This document shows positions 7,673 to 13,986 of a DNA stretch of 14,751 bases, one piece after another (the stretch's first letter is position 1; each line of letters begins with the position of its first letter). Made by a program: the position numbers and the translations under genes. The notes under the pieces were generated by a model that saw only the letters and a program-made list of their open reading frames with translations, ran no database searches and had not been told where the DNA came from. Source of the DNA: Propionibacteriaceae bacterium (GTDB lineage Bacteria > Actinomycetota > Actinomycetes > Propionibacteriales > Propionibacteriaceae); contig JAGQUI010000022.1 in the NCBI GenBank assembly GCA_020438595.1, positions 1-14,751 on the forward strand, in the 5' to 3' direction.

Positions 7673-8758
7673 ATGGCAGTAATCGCGGCATTCGGCGCTG
7701 GCGTCATGGCCTCAGCACTGACCAATCCGGCCCGGGACAACGGTCACGAGGTCCGCCTCATCGGTACTCATCTGGACGATGAGATCATCGATTCCGTCAA
7801 GACAACCGGAGTACACCCGAACCTCAACGTGATCCTCGATGAGGGCATCAAGGCCTACCACTTCACCGAGGCGGCCGAAGGGCTCGCCGGGGCGGACGTG
7901 GTGATGGTCGGCGTCAACTCCTTCGGCATCGACTGGATGGGCGAGCAACTGCGGAAGTACCTCGTCCCCGGACAGAAGGTACTGATCGTGACGAAGGGCC
8001 TTCGCGCCGATGCAGACGGGACCCTTCACATCCTGCCCCATGTGCTTCAAAGAGCGGTCGGGCCCATCGCGGACCACGTGTCCTGGCAAGCGATTGTCGG
8101 CCCTTGTCTGGCCGGTGAGCTGGCAGTCCGGCGCGATGCCTGTGTCGTCTTCACCGGACCGGACCAGTCCTCACTGGACTACCTCGCCCAGCTCTATCGG
8201 ACTCCCTACTACCACGTCTGGACGTCCACGGACTTCATCGGGCACGAGGTCGGCGCAGCCACCAAGAACGTGTTCGCGTTCGCCCAGGGGTTCGCCGCAG
8301 GTGTGATCAGAGCAAACGGGTGGGACGATTCGCCGCACAAGCTGCTCAACTACATGTCCGGGTTGTTCGCCCAGGGCTCGCGCGAGCTGCACCAGTTCAT
8401 CGAGATGCTGGGCGGAGATCCGGCCACCGGTCACGGCCTGGGCGGCGTCGGCGACATGTACGTCACCTCCATGGGCGGGCGCAACGTGAAGGCGGGTGGC
8501 TTCGTGGGTGAGGGTGTCCCCTTCTCCGAGGTCCGGGACGTTCAGATGAAGGGCACAACCCTCGAAGGCGTTGCCGCGATCATCGTCATCGGCGCGGCCC
8601 TTGAGGCGCTGACTGATCGCAACGTCGTCGCTGCTTCCGAGTTCCCGCTCACCAGGTTCCTCTACGAAGTCGTCGCCCACGACGCACCCCTACGTATTCC
8701 GTGGTCGACCTTCTTCGGCGGAGAACCCTTGGAGCCGACCGTCCAGGGCCACGTGTGA
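7673..8758 (+). CDS. GpsA-like NAD(P)-dependent glycerol-3-phosphate/polyol-phosphate dehydrogenase
   Basis: The protein has 361 residues (E. coli GpsA has 339) and the full GpsA motif set. The Rossmann loop is GAGVMASAL (8-16), followed by VTKGL with K108, GPCLAGELA, the catalytic K198 in ATKNVFAFAQG, and GGVGDMYVTSMGGRN (D261, R270, N271) in the substrate-phosphate pocket. The third loop glycine is Ala (GxGxxA), a change often linked to NADP use. The ATG lies 7 bp after the regulator stop, with AAGAAGGA about 12 bp upstream. Being last in a kinase-regulator-dehydrogenase operon, it likely oxidises the phosphorylated polyol made by the kinase rather than supplying glycerol-3-phosphate for lipids. 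A housekeeping gpsA role cannot be excluded but fits the context poorly. Confidence 0.85.
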   Translation: MAVIAAFGAGVMASALTNPARDNGHEVRLIGTHLDDEIIDSVKTTGVHPNLNVILDEGIKAYHFTEAAEGLAGADVVMVGVNSFGIDWMGEQLRKYLVPGQKVLIVTKGLRADADGTLHILPHVLQRAVGPIADHVSWQAIVGPCLAGELAVRRDACVVFTGPDQSSLDYLAQLYRTPYYHVWTSTDFIGHEVGAATKNVFAFAQGFAAGVIRANGWDDSPHKLLNYMSGLFAQGSRELHQFIEMLGGDPATGHGLGGVGDMYVTSMGGRNVKAGGFVGEGVPFSEVRDVQMKGTTLEGVAAIIVIGAALEALTDRNVVAASEFPLTRFLYEVVAHDAPLRIPWSTFFGGEPLEPTVQGHV

Positions 8759-8826
8759 ACAGGGCAGAAGGCGGTGTGCCGCCGGTGATCTCGGCTCAGC
8801 GCTGACACACTTCCTCAGGTCAGTAT

Positions 8827-8850
8827 CCCGGGCCGCGCGCGCGGCCCGGG
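8827..8850. terminator. perfect 24-bp G/C palindrome after the kinase operon, possible terminator
   Basis: Two perfect 12-bp arms (left arm CCCGGGCCGCGC) meet without a spacer, 68 bp beyond the stop of the GpsA-like gene. All 24 bases are G or C. Many actinobacterial terminators are strong hairpins with no T-tract, which would fit. With zero loop bases a few central pairs must open in RNA. It could instead be a protein-binding palindrome for the next gene. Confidence 0.45.
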
Positions 8851-9033
8851 CGCAGCGGACTGCTCGCCGGGTGGTGGCTCGGTCAGGGGCACGAGCGCCG
8901 CTGGATGGTCCGACCATGCCGCCATCTCTGGGAACGACAGATCAGCTGAGGCCGAGACCACAGCCCAGGTCACCGGCCGAGGGGCCTACGCTCGACACCC
9001 CGGCCCGTCCGGATCACTCCTGAGGGGGACCCC

Positions 9034-10005
9034 ATGTTGCGCTTCGGCATCGTCGGAACGAACTTCATCAGCGAATGGTTCGCTGCTGCGTGCCGGGCCA
9101 CGAACGGACGCGCAGCGGCCGTGGCTGTCTGTTCGCGCGACGCGGCGCGAGCCCGGCGGTTCGCGGACAGGATCGGAGCGGCGGGCGGCCACGACGACCT
9201 GGGCCGGATGGCCGCAGAGGTGGACGCGGTCTACGTGGCGAGCCCGATCGCATCCCACCACGCTCAGGCCATCCAGGCGATCAGTGCGGGCCGCCACGTG
9301 CTGGTCGAGAAGACCATGGGTGCCACAGCGGACGAGGTCGCCGACATCCTGGCTGCCGCCGACCGGGCCGGTGTGATCGCCATGGAGGCGGTGCGCAACG
9401 TGCACACGCCGACCCACGACCTGGTCCGCGACGCGATGGCCCACATCGGCGTCCCCCGCCACGCCCGCTTCGAGAAACTGCAGTACTCCTCACGCTACGA
9501 CGCCTTCCGGGCGGGCGAACGGCCGAACGCCTTCGACCCCGGGCTCGGCAACTCCTCCCTTGCCGACATCGGCGTCTACTGCCTGCAACCCGCTGTCGAC
9601 CTGTTCGGGGCACCGGCGCGCACCACGGGAGCGAGCATCTGGCTGGAGAACGGCTTCGAGGGCGGCGGCAGCCTCACCCTGGACTACGGGAGCCTGGTCG
9701 CCGACATCGTGTACTCCAAGATCGCCCCGGGCACAGGCCCCAGCGTGATCACCGGCGAGGACGGCTCGATCATCCTGGACGATCCCGGCGAGCCGTCGCA
9801 GGTGACCCTGCACCGTCGCGGCGACGACCCACAGGTGCTCCTGGACCTCCCCGCCGTGCAGCCCGGCGACACGATGGCCCACGAGGTAGACGACTTCATC
9901 GACCAGGTGGAGGCCGGCGCCGCCGACCCACGCTGGTCCCGGCTCAGCCTGACCTGTCGACGGTTGATGGACGAGCAGCTGGCCCGTCGTCGAGACGTCT
10001 CCTAG
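9034..10005 (+). CDS. atypical Gfo/Idh/MocA-family oxidoreductase (GTNF / EKT variant)
   Basis: The product has 323 residues; the ATG is preceded by TGAGGGGGA. The two-domain Gfo/Idh/MocA architecture is clear: an N-terminal Rossmann strand (LRFGIVGTNFIS), AVYVASPIASHHAQAI, the dinucleotide-site lysine in VEKT (E92-K93-T94), and SLADIGVYCLQPAVDLFG with D178 and Y182 at the family's catalytic positions. Two departures are visible: the first loop is GTNFIS instead of GxGxxG, and EKP reads EKT. This pattern occurs in a recognisable subgroup of the family without known substrates. It is likely cytosolic and NAD(P)-dependent. It stands alone, 275 bp after the kinase operon and in the same direction, separated by the 24-bp palindrome. 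A link to the same polyol pathway is plausible but not shown. Confidence 0.87.
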   Translation: MLRFGIVGTNFISEWFAAACRATNGRAAAVAVCSRDAARARRFADRIGAAGGHDDLGRMAAEVDAVYVASPIASHHAQAIQAISAGRHVLVEKTMGATADEVADILAAADRAGVIAMEAVRNVHTPTHDLVRDAMAHIGVPRHARFEKLQYSSRYDAFRAGERPNAFDPGLGNSSLADIGVYCLQPAVDLFGAPARTTGASIWLENGFEGGGSLTLDYGSLVADIVYSKIAPGTGPSVITGEDGSIILDDPGEPSQVTLHRRGDDPQVLLDLPAVQPGDTMAHEVDDFIDQVEAGAADPRWSRLSLTCRRLMDEQLARRRDVS

Positions 10006-10385
10006 GGAGGGTACGACGAGTCGAGGCGGCTTCTCTCCGATCGATCGGATCCGAGGCGGCATACCGACGAGTTGCATGCCCCACCCAGCGCCGCGATGCC
10101 CAACAGGCGACGGGCACACCGCCATTCGCTTCCGTCGCATCACTCGACTCGCGCCACAGCGGCCGGATCTGAGGCCGAACCGTCGCAGCGGCCCCATGTC
10201 AACCGTCGAAGACGTCAACGAGTTGGGGCGCCCGCTTCCGTAGAGGGCTTCGGGGGCTGATCGGCCTTGCGGACCGTCCGCCGCAGTCCGGCGGCGTCCG
10301 CCGCTGTTCGCGACGTCGACGTATTCGGGCTCCGGGCGTGCACGCAACTGAGACAAGAACTGAGACAAAACCACCCTGGAACGCC
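10006..10385. other. 380-bp intergenic region with short repeats
   Basis: No gene is supported here. A 12-bp palindrome CCGATCGATCGG (10037-10048) is flanked by two copies of CGAGGCGGC (10022-10030 and 10052-10060). At 10346-10368 there is a tandem pair of AACTGAGACAA separated by one base, close to the tRNA-Ser terminator. Open frames across the region give Arg/Pro-rich translations and one reads straight through the tRNA, so they are not genes. Confidence 0.5.
10346..10368. repeat. tandem 11-bp direct repeat AACTGAGACAA
   Basis: Two identical copies (10346-10356 and 10358-10368) are separated by a single G. They lie just beyond the tRNA-Ser(GCT) terminator. Their A-rich composition stands out from the GC-rich surroundings. 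They could be recombinase or regulator binding repeats; no integrase is present. Confidence 0.6.
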
Positions 10386-10427
10386 GGAAACGCCCCTCCC
10401 GAGAGATCCCCCAGGAGGGGCGTTTCC
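10386..10427 (-). terminator. intrinsic-type terminator of tRNA-Ser(GCT)
   Basis: A perfect 14-bp inverted repeat (GGAAACGCCCCTCC at 10386-10399 and its complement at 10414-10427) encloses a 14-nt loop. It begins 11 bp downstream of the tRNA 3' end on the minus strand. The minus strand then reads a GGTTTTGTC stretch about 10-18 nt past the stem. The stem may also stop transcripts arriving from the gene ending at 10005. Confidence 0.7.
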
Positions 10428-10438
10428 CCTAGTCAACG

Positions 10439-10529
10439 CGGAGGTGCGGGGATTTGAACCCCGGAGAGGGTTGAAGCCCTCAACCCGCTTAGCAGGCGGG
10501 CGCCATAGACCGGACTAGGCGACACCTCC
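10439..10529 (-). tRNA. tRNA-Ser (anticodon GCT)
   Basis: The minus strand folds as a type II tRNA of 91 nt. The acceptor stem is GGAGGTG/CACCTCC with discriminator G. The anticodon stem-loop CCCGC-CTGCTAA-GCGGG gives anticodon GCT (Ser, AGC/AGU codons). A long variable arm (GAGGGCTTCAACCCTC) follows, then the T-arm with GGTTCAAATCC. No CCA is encoded. A matching promoter lies upstream and a strong hairpin downstream. Confidence 0.96.
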
Positions 10530-10542
10530 AAGACCGCAGGCC

Positions 10543-10571
10543 AGCCTACAAGCGGCGATCCGGCGAGGCAA
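10543..10571 (-). promoter_or_regulatory. promoter of tRNA-Ser(GCT)
   Basis: On the minus strand TTGCCT (10571-10566) and TAGGCT (10548-10543) are separated by exactly 17 bp. The -10 box ends 13 bp before the tRNA 5' end at 10529, so a start about 6 nt before the mature tRNA is expected. Box quality, spacing and position all agree. Confidence 0.6.
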
Positions 10572-10695
10572 AAGCGGCGCGGGCGTCCCCGGACCCCCGA
10601 TCCCACAGCTCAGCGGACGACGGCAGGAAAAACGATTTGTGAACGCCCGGTAAGCTTGCTTCGGCCCTTCGTCTGTAGTAAGGATTCCCTCTCGC

Positions 10696-12294
10696 ATGAG
10701 CACCGACCCGTCCGTGCCCGACGGCGCCAACGCACGCCGCGCCGCCGATCCGGAACCCGGAACCGCGGCCGGCCCTGCGCGACGGGCCGCCCACACCCGC
10801 AGCTTCTCCGGTGCGCTCGGATGGACCGTGCTCGGCACCATCATTCCCGGCCTGGGCCTGTGGCGCGCCGGACGCAGGGTCGCCGGCGGCATCGTGATGG
10901 GCCTGTTCGTCCTGCTGATCGGTGGTGGGGTGGCCCTCTACATCACCAACCGCAAGCTCATCGAGGACGCGGTGCTGGCGCAGGCGGGCGTGCTCCAGGA
11001 CGTGGCGATCGGCCTCGTGGTGCTCGCTGTGCTCTGGGTGGTCGTGATCGGTGTCAGCCACCTCGCCCTGCGTCCGGCCAACCCCACCGTCGGCCAGCGC
11101 GCAATCGGCGCGGTCGTCGTGGGCGCCCTGGCCTTCATCGTCGCCGCGCCCATGGCCGTGGGCGCCAACATGGCCCTGATCGCCGCCGACACCGTGGACG
11201 TCATCTTCGGCGACGGCACCGACGAGACCCCGGACGCCACCCAGCCCACTCTCGATCCCGTCGACCCGTGGGCGACCAAGGACCGGCTGAACTTCCTCAT
11301 CCTGGGCGGCGACTCCGGCACCGGGCGCGCGGCGTCCACGGGGATGCGGGCCGACACCGTGATCGTGGCCTCGATCGACACCCATTCCGGCGCCACCACC
11401 CTGTTCACGCTGCCCCGCAACGCGGAGCACATGCCGTTCCCGAAGAACTCGCCGCTGCGCAAGTACTACCCGAACGGCTTCCGCTCCCCGAACCCCAACG
11501 CCGACCTCTACGAGCGGTCGCAGTACCTGCTCAACGCGATGTACCGCGTGGTGCCCACGGTCGTGCCGAACGACGTCCTCGGCAAGACGAAGGACCTCGG
11601 CGCCAGCGTCATGAAGGAGTCCGTCGGCGAGGCCCTCGGCCTCGACATCGACTACTACGTCAAGGTGAACATGGACGGGTTCAAGGACTTCGTCAACGCC
11701 ATCGGTGGGATCACCGTGAACATCAACTACAAGATCCCGATCGGCGGCCAGACCGACGCCGGGGTCGAGCCGAGCGGCTACCTCACCCCCGGCCCCAACC
11801 AACACCTGAACGGGCACGACGCCTTGTGGTACGCCCGCGGCCGCTACGGCCTGGATGACTACAAGCGGATGGAACGCCAGCGCTGCGTGATCAACGCCGT
11901 GGTGCAGCAAACCACCCCGCAGGCGGTTCTGACCAACTTCCAGCAGATCGCGAAGGCCGGGCGGACCAACATCGCCACCGACGTGCCCCGCAGCCTGCTG
12001 CCCGATCTGGTCGACCTCGGCCTGAAGGTGAAGGACAGCTCGCTGCGCAGCGTCGTGTTCGATCCGCAGAGCGGGTTCAACAGCCCGAACCCCGACTGGG
12101 CCGCGGTGCAGAAGAAGGTGCAGAAGGCGCTCAAGGAGACCGCTGCCGGCGTGGAGCCGACCGCGACCGCGACGCCGACGAGCACCGGCTCGGCCTCTCC
12201 CTCGGCGAGCACGAAGCCGACCAAGAAGGCCACGTCGAAGACCAAGAGCGACGACCTCGAGGCCATCTGCGGCTACCACCCGCAGAAGGGCTGA
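10696..12294 (+). CDS. LytR-CpsA-Psr (LCP) family cell-wall glycopolymer ligase
   Basis: The protein has 532 residues. LCP enzymes transfer lipid-linked glycopolymers (teichoic acids, arabinogalactan-type polymers, capsule) onto peptidoglycan outside the membrane. After a charged 35-residue cytoplasmic start come three hydrophobic segments (about 43-83, 103-125 and 135-163), more than the single anchor of most LCP proteins. The LCP domain follows, with the key acidic and basic residues D206 (LILGGDSG), R218 and D220 (GMRADTV), R241 (TLPRN), and R381/R383 with D388, R391 and R394 in YARGRYGLDDYKRMERQR. The C-terminus is a Thr/Ser/Ala/Pro/Lys-rich wall-spanning-like tail (about 485-520) ending in ICGYHPQKG. 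The ATG has TAAGGA about 11 bp upstream. It is convergent with the small membrane gene, with only 35 bp between stops, and is flanked by tRNA-Ser genes. Confidence 0.93.
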   Translation: MSTDPSVPDGANARRAADPEPGTAAGPARRAAHTRSFSGALGWTVLGTIIPGLGLWRAGRRVAGGIVMGLFVLLIGGGVALYITNRKLIEDAVLAQAGVLQDVAIGLVVLAVLWVVVIGVSHLALRPANPTVGQRAIGAVVVGALAFIVAAPMAVGANMALIAADTVDVIFGDGTDETPDATQPTLDPVDPWATKDRLNFLILGGDSGTGRAASTGMRADTVIVASIDTHSGATTLFTLPRNAEHMPFPKNSPLRKYYPNGFRSPNPNADLYERSQYLLNAMYRVVPTVVPNDVLGKTKDLGASVMKESVGEALGLDIDYYVKVNMDGFKDFVNAIGGITVNINYKIPIGGQTDAGVEPSGYLTPGPNQHLNGHDALWYARGRYGLDDYKRMERQRCVINAVVQQTTPQAVLTNFQQIAKAGRTNIATDVPRSLLPDLVDLGLKVKDSSLRSVVFDPQSGFNSPNPDWAAVQKKVQKALKETAAGVEPTATATPTSTGSASPSASTKPTKKATSKTKSDDLEAICGYHPQKG

Positions 12295-12329
12295 CCGGAC
12301 GCCGGGGAGGCCGGAAGGCCCGCGGAGGC

Positions 12330-12770
12330 TCAGGCTCCGTAGCCGCGGTTCGCGTCCAGGTGTTCGGCGATGTCCGCGCCCAGCGCGTCGAGGTCGGCGC
12401 CCGCGCTGCGCGCCACGACCAACTGGACGCGGGTGCCGTCCCTGTGGTGCAGCGTGATCCGGTCGCGGCCGCGGGTCACGCGGCCCACGTCCGACCACTT
12501 CCCGGCCTCGGTCGCGTCGCGGCCCTGCAACACGTAGCCGTCCTCATCCAGGACCACGTGGACGCGCATGGCCCGCGCCACCCAGGCCGACGCGGCGAAC
12601 AACGCGAAGCCGAGGGCGACCACCACCAGCCCCACCGCGAGCAGTGCGACGTTGGAGTCGAGCAGTTGGGCCATCAGCACCAACATGATGCCGACGAACA
12701 TGAGGATGGCCGACAGCGCGAGCGCCCGCAACGGCGGCCGCTGCCGCACCTGATGCGTCGAAGCCGCCAC
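12330..12770 (-). CDS. small two-helix membrane protein with a PH-like cytoplasmic domain
   Basis: The product has 146 residues from the GTG at 12768-12770. This start is chosen because GGGAGGA ends 6 bp before it; an in-frame ATG at 12785 has no good ribosome site and would add 5 residues. After a short basic start, two transmembrane helices span residues of roughly 17-37 and 42-63 (LALSAILMFVGIMLVLMAQLL and the next hydrophobic block). The remaining 80 residues are a soluble beta-rich domain (VHVVLDEDGYVLQGR, KWSDVGRVTRGRDRITLHHRDG) resembling the bacterial PH-like or YdbT-type membrane-anchored domains; the WSDV.RV element is typical. A C-terminal amphipathic helix (DLDALGADIAEHLDANRGYGA) closes it. 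The function is unknown. It begins 28 bp after tRNA-Ser(TGA) on the same strand. Confidence 0.8.
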   Translation of the reverse strand: MAASTHQVRQRPPLRALALSAILMFVGIMLVLMAQLLDSNVALLAVGLVVVALGFALFAASAWVARAMRVHVVLDEDGYVLQGRDATEAGKWSDVGRVTRGRDRITLHHRDGTRVQLVVARSAGADLDALGADIAEHLDANRGYGA

Positions 12771-12798
12771 GCTGCGTCCTCCCATCTCGCGGTTCCGG

Positions 12799-12883
12799 CG
12801 GCGAGGGTGGGATTCGAACCCACGGAGCCGTTGAGCTCGGCCGCTTTCAAGGCGGCTGCACTAGTCCACTATGCGACCTCGCC
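12799..12883 (-). tRNA. tRNA-Ser (anticodon TGA)
   Basis: The minus strand gives an 85-nt type II tRNA. The acceptor stem is GGCGAGG/CCTCGCC with discriminator G. The anticodon stem-loop GCCGC-CTTGAAA-GCGGC gives anticodon TGA (Ser, UCN codons). A variable arm (CGAGCTCAACGGCTC region) and T-arm GTGGG-TTCGAAT-CCCAC follow. CCA is not encoded. No terminator is visible before the membrane-protein gene that follows it. Confidence 0.96.
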
Positions 12884-12892
12884 AGTCGACCC

Positions 12893-12921
12893 ATCGTACC
12901 CACGTGCCCGGAACCGCTTCA
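12893..12921 (-). promoter_or_regulatory. possible promoter of tRNA-Ser(TGA)
   Basis: TACGAT (12898-12893, minus strand) is a good -10 box ending 9 bp before the tRNA 5' end. The hexamer 17 bp upstream (TGAAGC) is a poor -35 match, so the call relies mainly on the -10 box and its position. Confidence 0.35.
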
Positions 12922-12963
12922 GATGACTGTCAGCATCTTGGCACCTCTGTCCATGGGAAGATC

Positions 12964-12992
12964 CTGACAACTTGGCGTTGTGGGCAAGGATG
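12964..12992 (+). promoter_or_regulatory. possible promoter of the quinone oxidoreductase-LarA pair
   Basis: CTGACA (12964-12969), five of six matches to TTGACA, is followed after 17 bp by AAGGAT (12987-12992), three of six matches to TATAAT. Transcription would start only a few bases before the ATG at 13006, giving a very short leader. The -10 match is weak. Confidence 0.3.
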
Positions 12993-13005
12993 CAAAGCTG
13001 GGGGC

Positions 13006-13977
13006 ATGCGTATCGTCACCGTCACCGAGCCCGGTGGGCCCGAGAACCTGGTCATCGCCGAGGCACCCCGTCCGTCCGCGGGCCCCGGGGAGGTCGTCAT
13101 CCGGGTGCGCGCCGCCGGCGTGAACCGTGCCGACCTGCTGCAACGGCAGGGCTTCTACCCGCCCCCGCCGGGCATCAGCGAGGTGATCGGGCTCGAGGTG
13201 TCGGGCACGATCGACGAGGTCGGCGACGGTGTCGCGGGCTGGGCGCCCGGGGACGACGGCGTGGCCCTGCTCGCCGGCGGCGGCTACGCCGAGTACGTCA
13301 GCGTGCCGGCCGGTCAGGCGATCGTCCCGCCGCCGGGCGTCGACCCGGTCAGCGCGGTCGGCCTGGTCGAGGTGGCGGCCACCGTCGTGTCGAATTTCGA
13401 CCACGTGCACCTGGCTTCCGGCGAGTCGCTGCTGGTGCACGGCGGCGCGGGCGGCATCGGGACGTTCGCGATCCAGTACGCGAAGGCGCTCGGCGTCCGG
13501 GTGCTGACCACCGCGGGATCGCCGGACAAGCTCGCCCTGTGCCGCGAGCTCGGCGCGGACGTCGCCATCGACTACCACGACGACTGGGCGGTCGCCGTCG
13601 CCGAGGTGACCGACGGCCTGGGCGTGGACGTGATCCTCGACGTGATCGGCGCGAAGTACCTCGAGGCGAACGTCGCGGCCCTCGCCACGGACGGACGCCT
13701 GGTCGTGATCGGCCTGCAGGGCGGGCGCAAGGGCACCCTCGATCTGAACCGCCTGCTGACCAAGCGGGGCACGGTCACCGCCACCAGCCTGCGCGGACGC
13801 CCGGTCGAGCAGAAGGCGGCCATCTGCGCGGCCGTCGCCGAGCGGGTGTGGCCGCTGGTCGCGTCCGGGCAGATCCGGCTCGCGCCGGAGACGCGGTTCC
13901 CGCTGGAGCGGGTCGCCGACGCCCACCGCCAGCTCGAGTCGGGCCAGAACACCGGCAAGGTGATCCTCACGATCTAG
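13006..13977 (+). CDS. NAD(P)H quinone oxidoreductase, zinc-free medium-chain reductase (PIG3/Qor type)
   Basis: The product has 323 residues, the expected size for the PIG3-type quinone oxidoreductases. Markers are GPGEVVIRVRAAGVNRADLLQRQG at 26-49 (in part AAGVNRADLLQRQG), the YPPPPG segment at 51-56 and GLEVSGTI near 62-69. The nucleotide-binding loop is HGGAGGIGT (145-153), and the C-terminus is ESGQNTGKVILTI, as usual in this group. The structural-zinc and catalytic-zinc Cys/His ligands of alcohol dehydrogenases are missing, as expected. It should reduce quinones or enones with NAD(P)H in the cytosol. The ATG at 13006 was chosen over longer in-frame starts because the family begins with this MRIV/MKAV strand; upstream sequence overlaps tRNA-Ser(TGA). 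The LarA-family gene follows after 9 bp, suggesting one transcript. Confidence 0.92.
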   Translation: MRIVTVTEPGGPENLVIAEAPRPSAGPGEVVIRVRAAGVNRADLLQRQGFYPPPPGISEVIGLEVSGTIDEVGDGVAGWAPGDDGVALLAGGGYAEYVSVPAGQAIVPPPGVDPVSAVGLVEVAATVVSNFDHVHLASGESLLVHGGAGGIGTFAIQYAKALGVRVLTTAGSPDKLALCRELGADVAIDYHDDWAVAVAEVTDGLGVDVILDVIGAKYLEANVAALATDGRLVVIGLQGGRKGTLDLNRLLTKRGTVTATSLRGRPVEQKAAICAAVAERVWPLVASGQIRLAPETRFPLERVADAHRQLESGQNTGKVILTI

Positions 13978-13986
13978 GGGGTCGAC

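Noticed and set aside
10022..10060. Palindrome CCGATCGATCGG flanked by two CGAGGCGGC copies, considered as an insertion footprint
   Set aside because: The repeats are too short, and there is no inverted terminal repeat or transposase; it is listed only as a description of the intergenic region.
10267..10518. Rightward frame ending in VRGFEPRRGLKPST
   Set aside because: The tail is simply tRNA-Ser(GCT) read in the wrong strand, a well-known false gene; there is no ribosome site.
10546..12498. 650-codon open frame on the minus strand across the LCP gene
   Set aside because: It is antisense to a clearly assigned LCP protein, is Arg/Gly/His/Val-rich with no family-like motifs, and arises from high-GC third positions.
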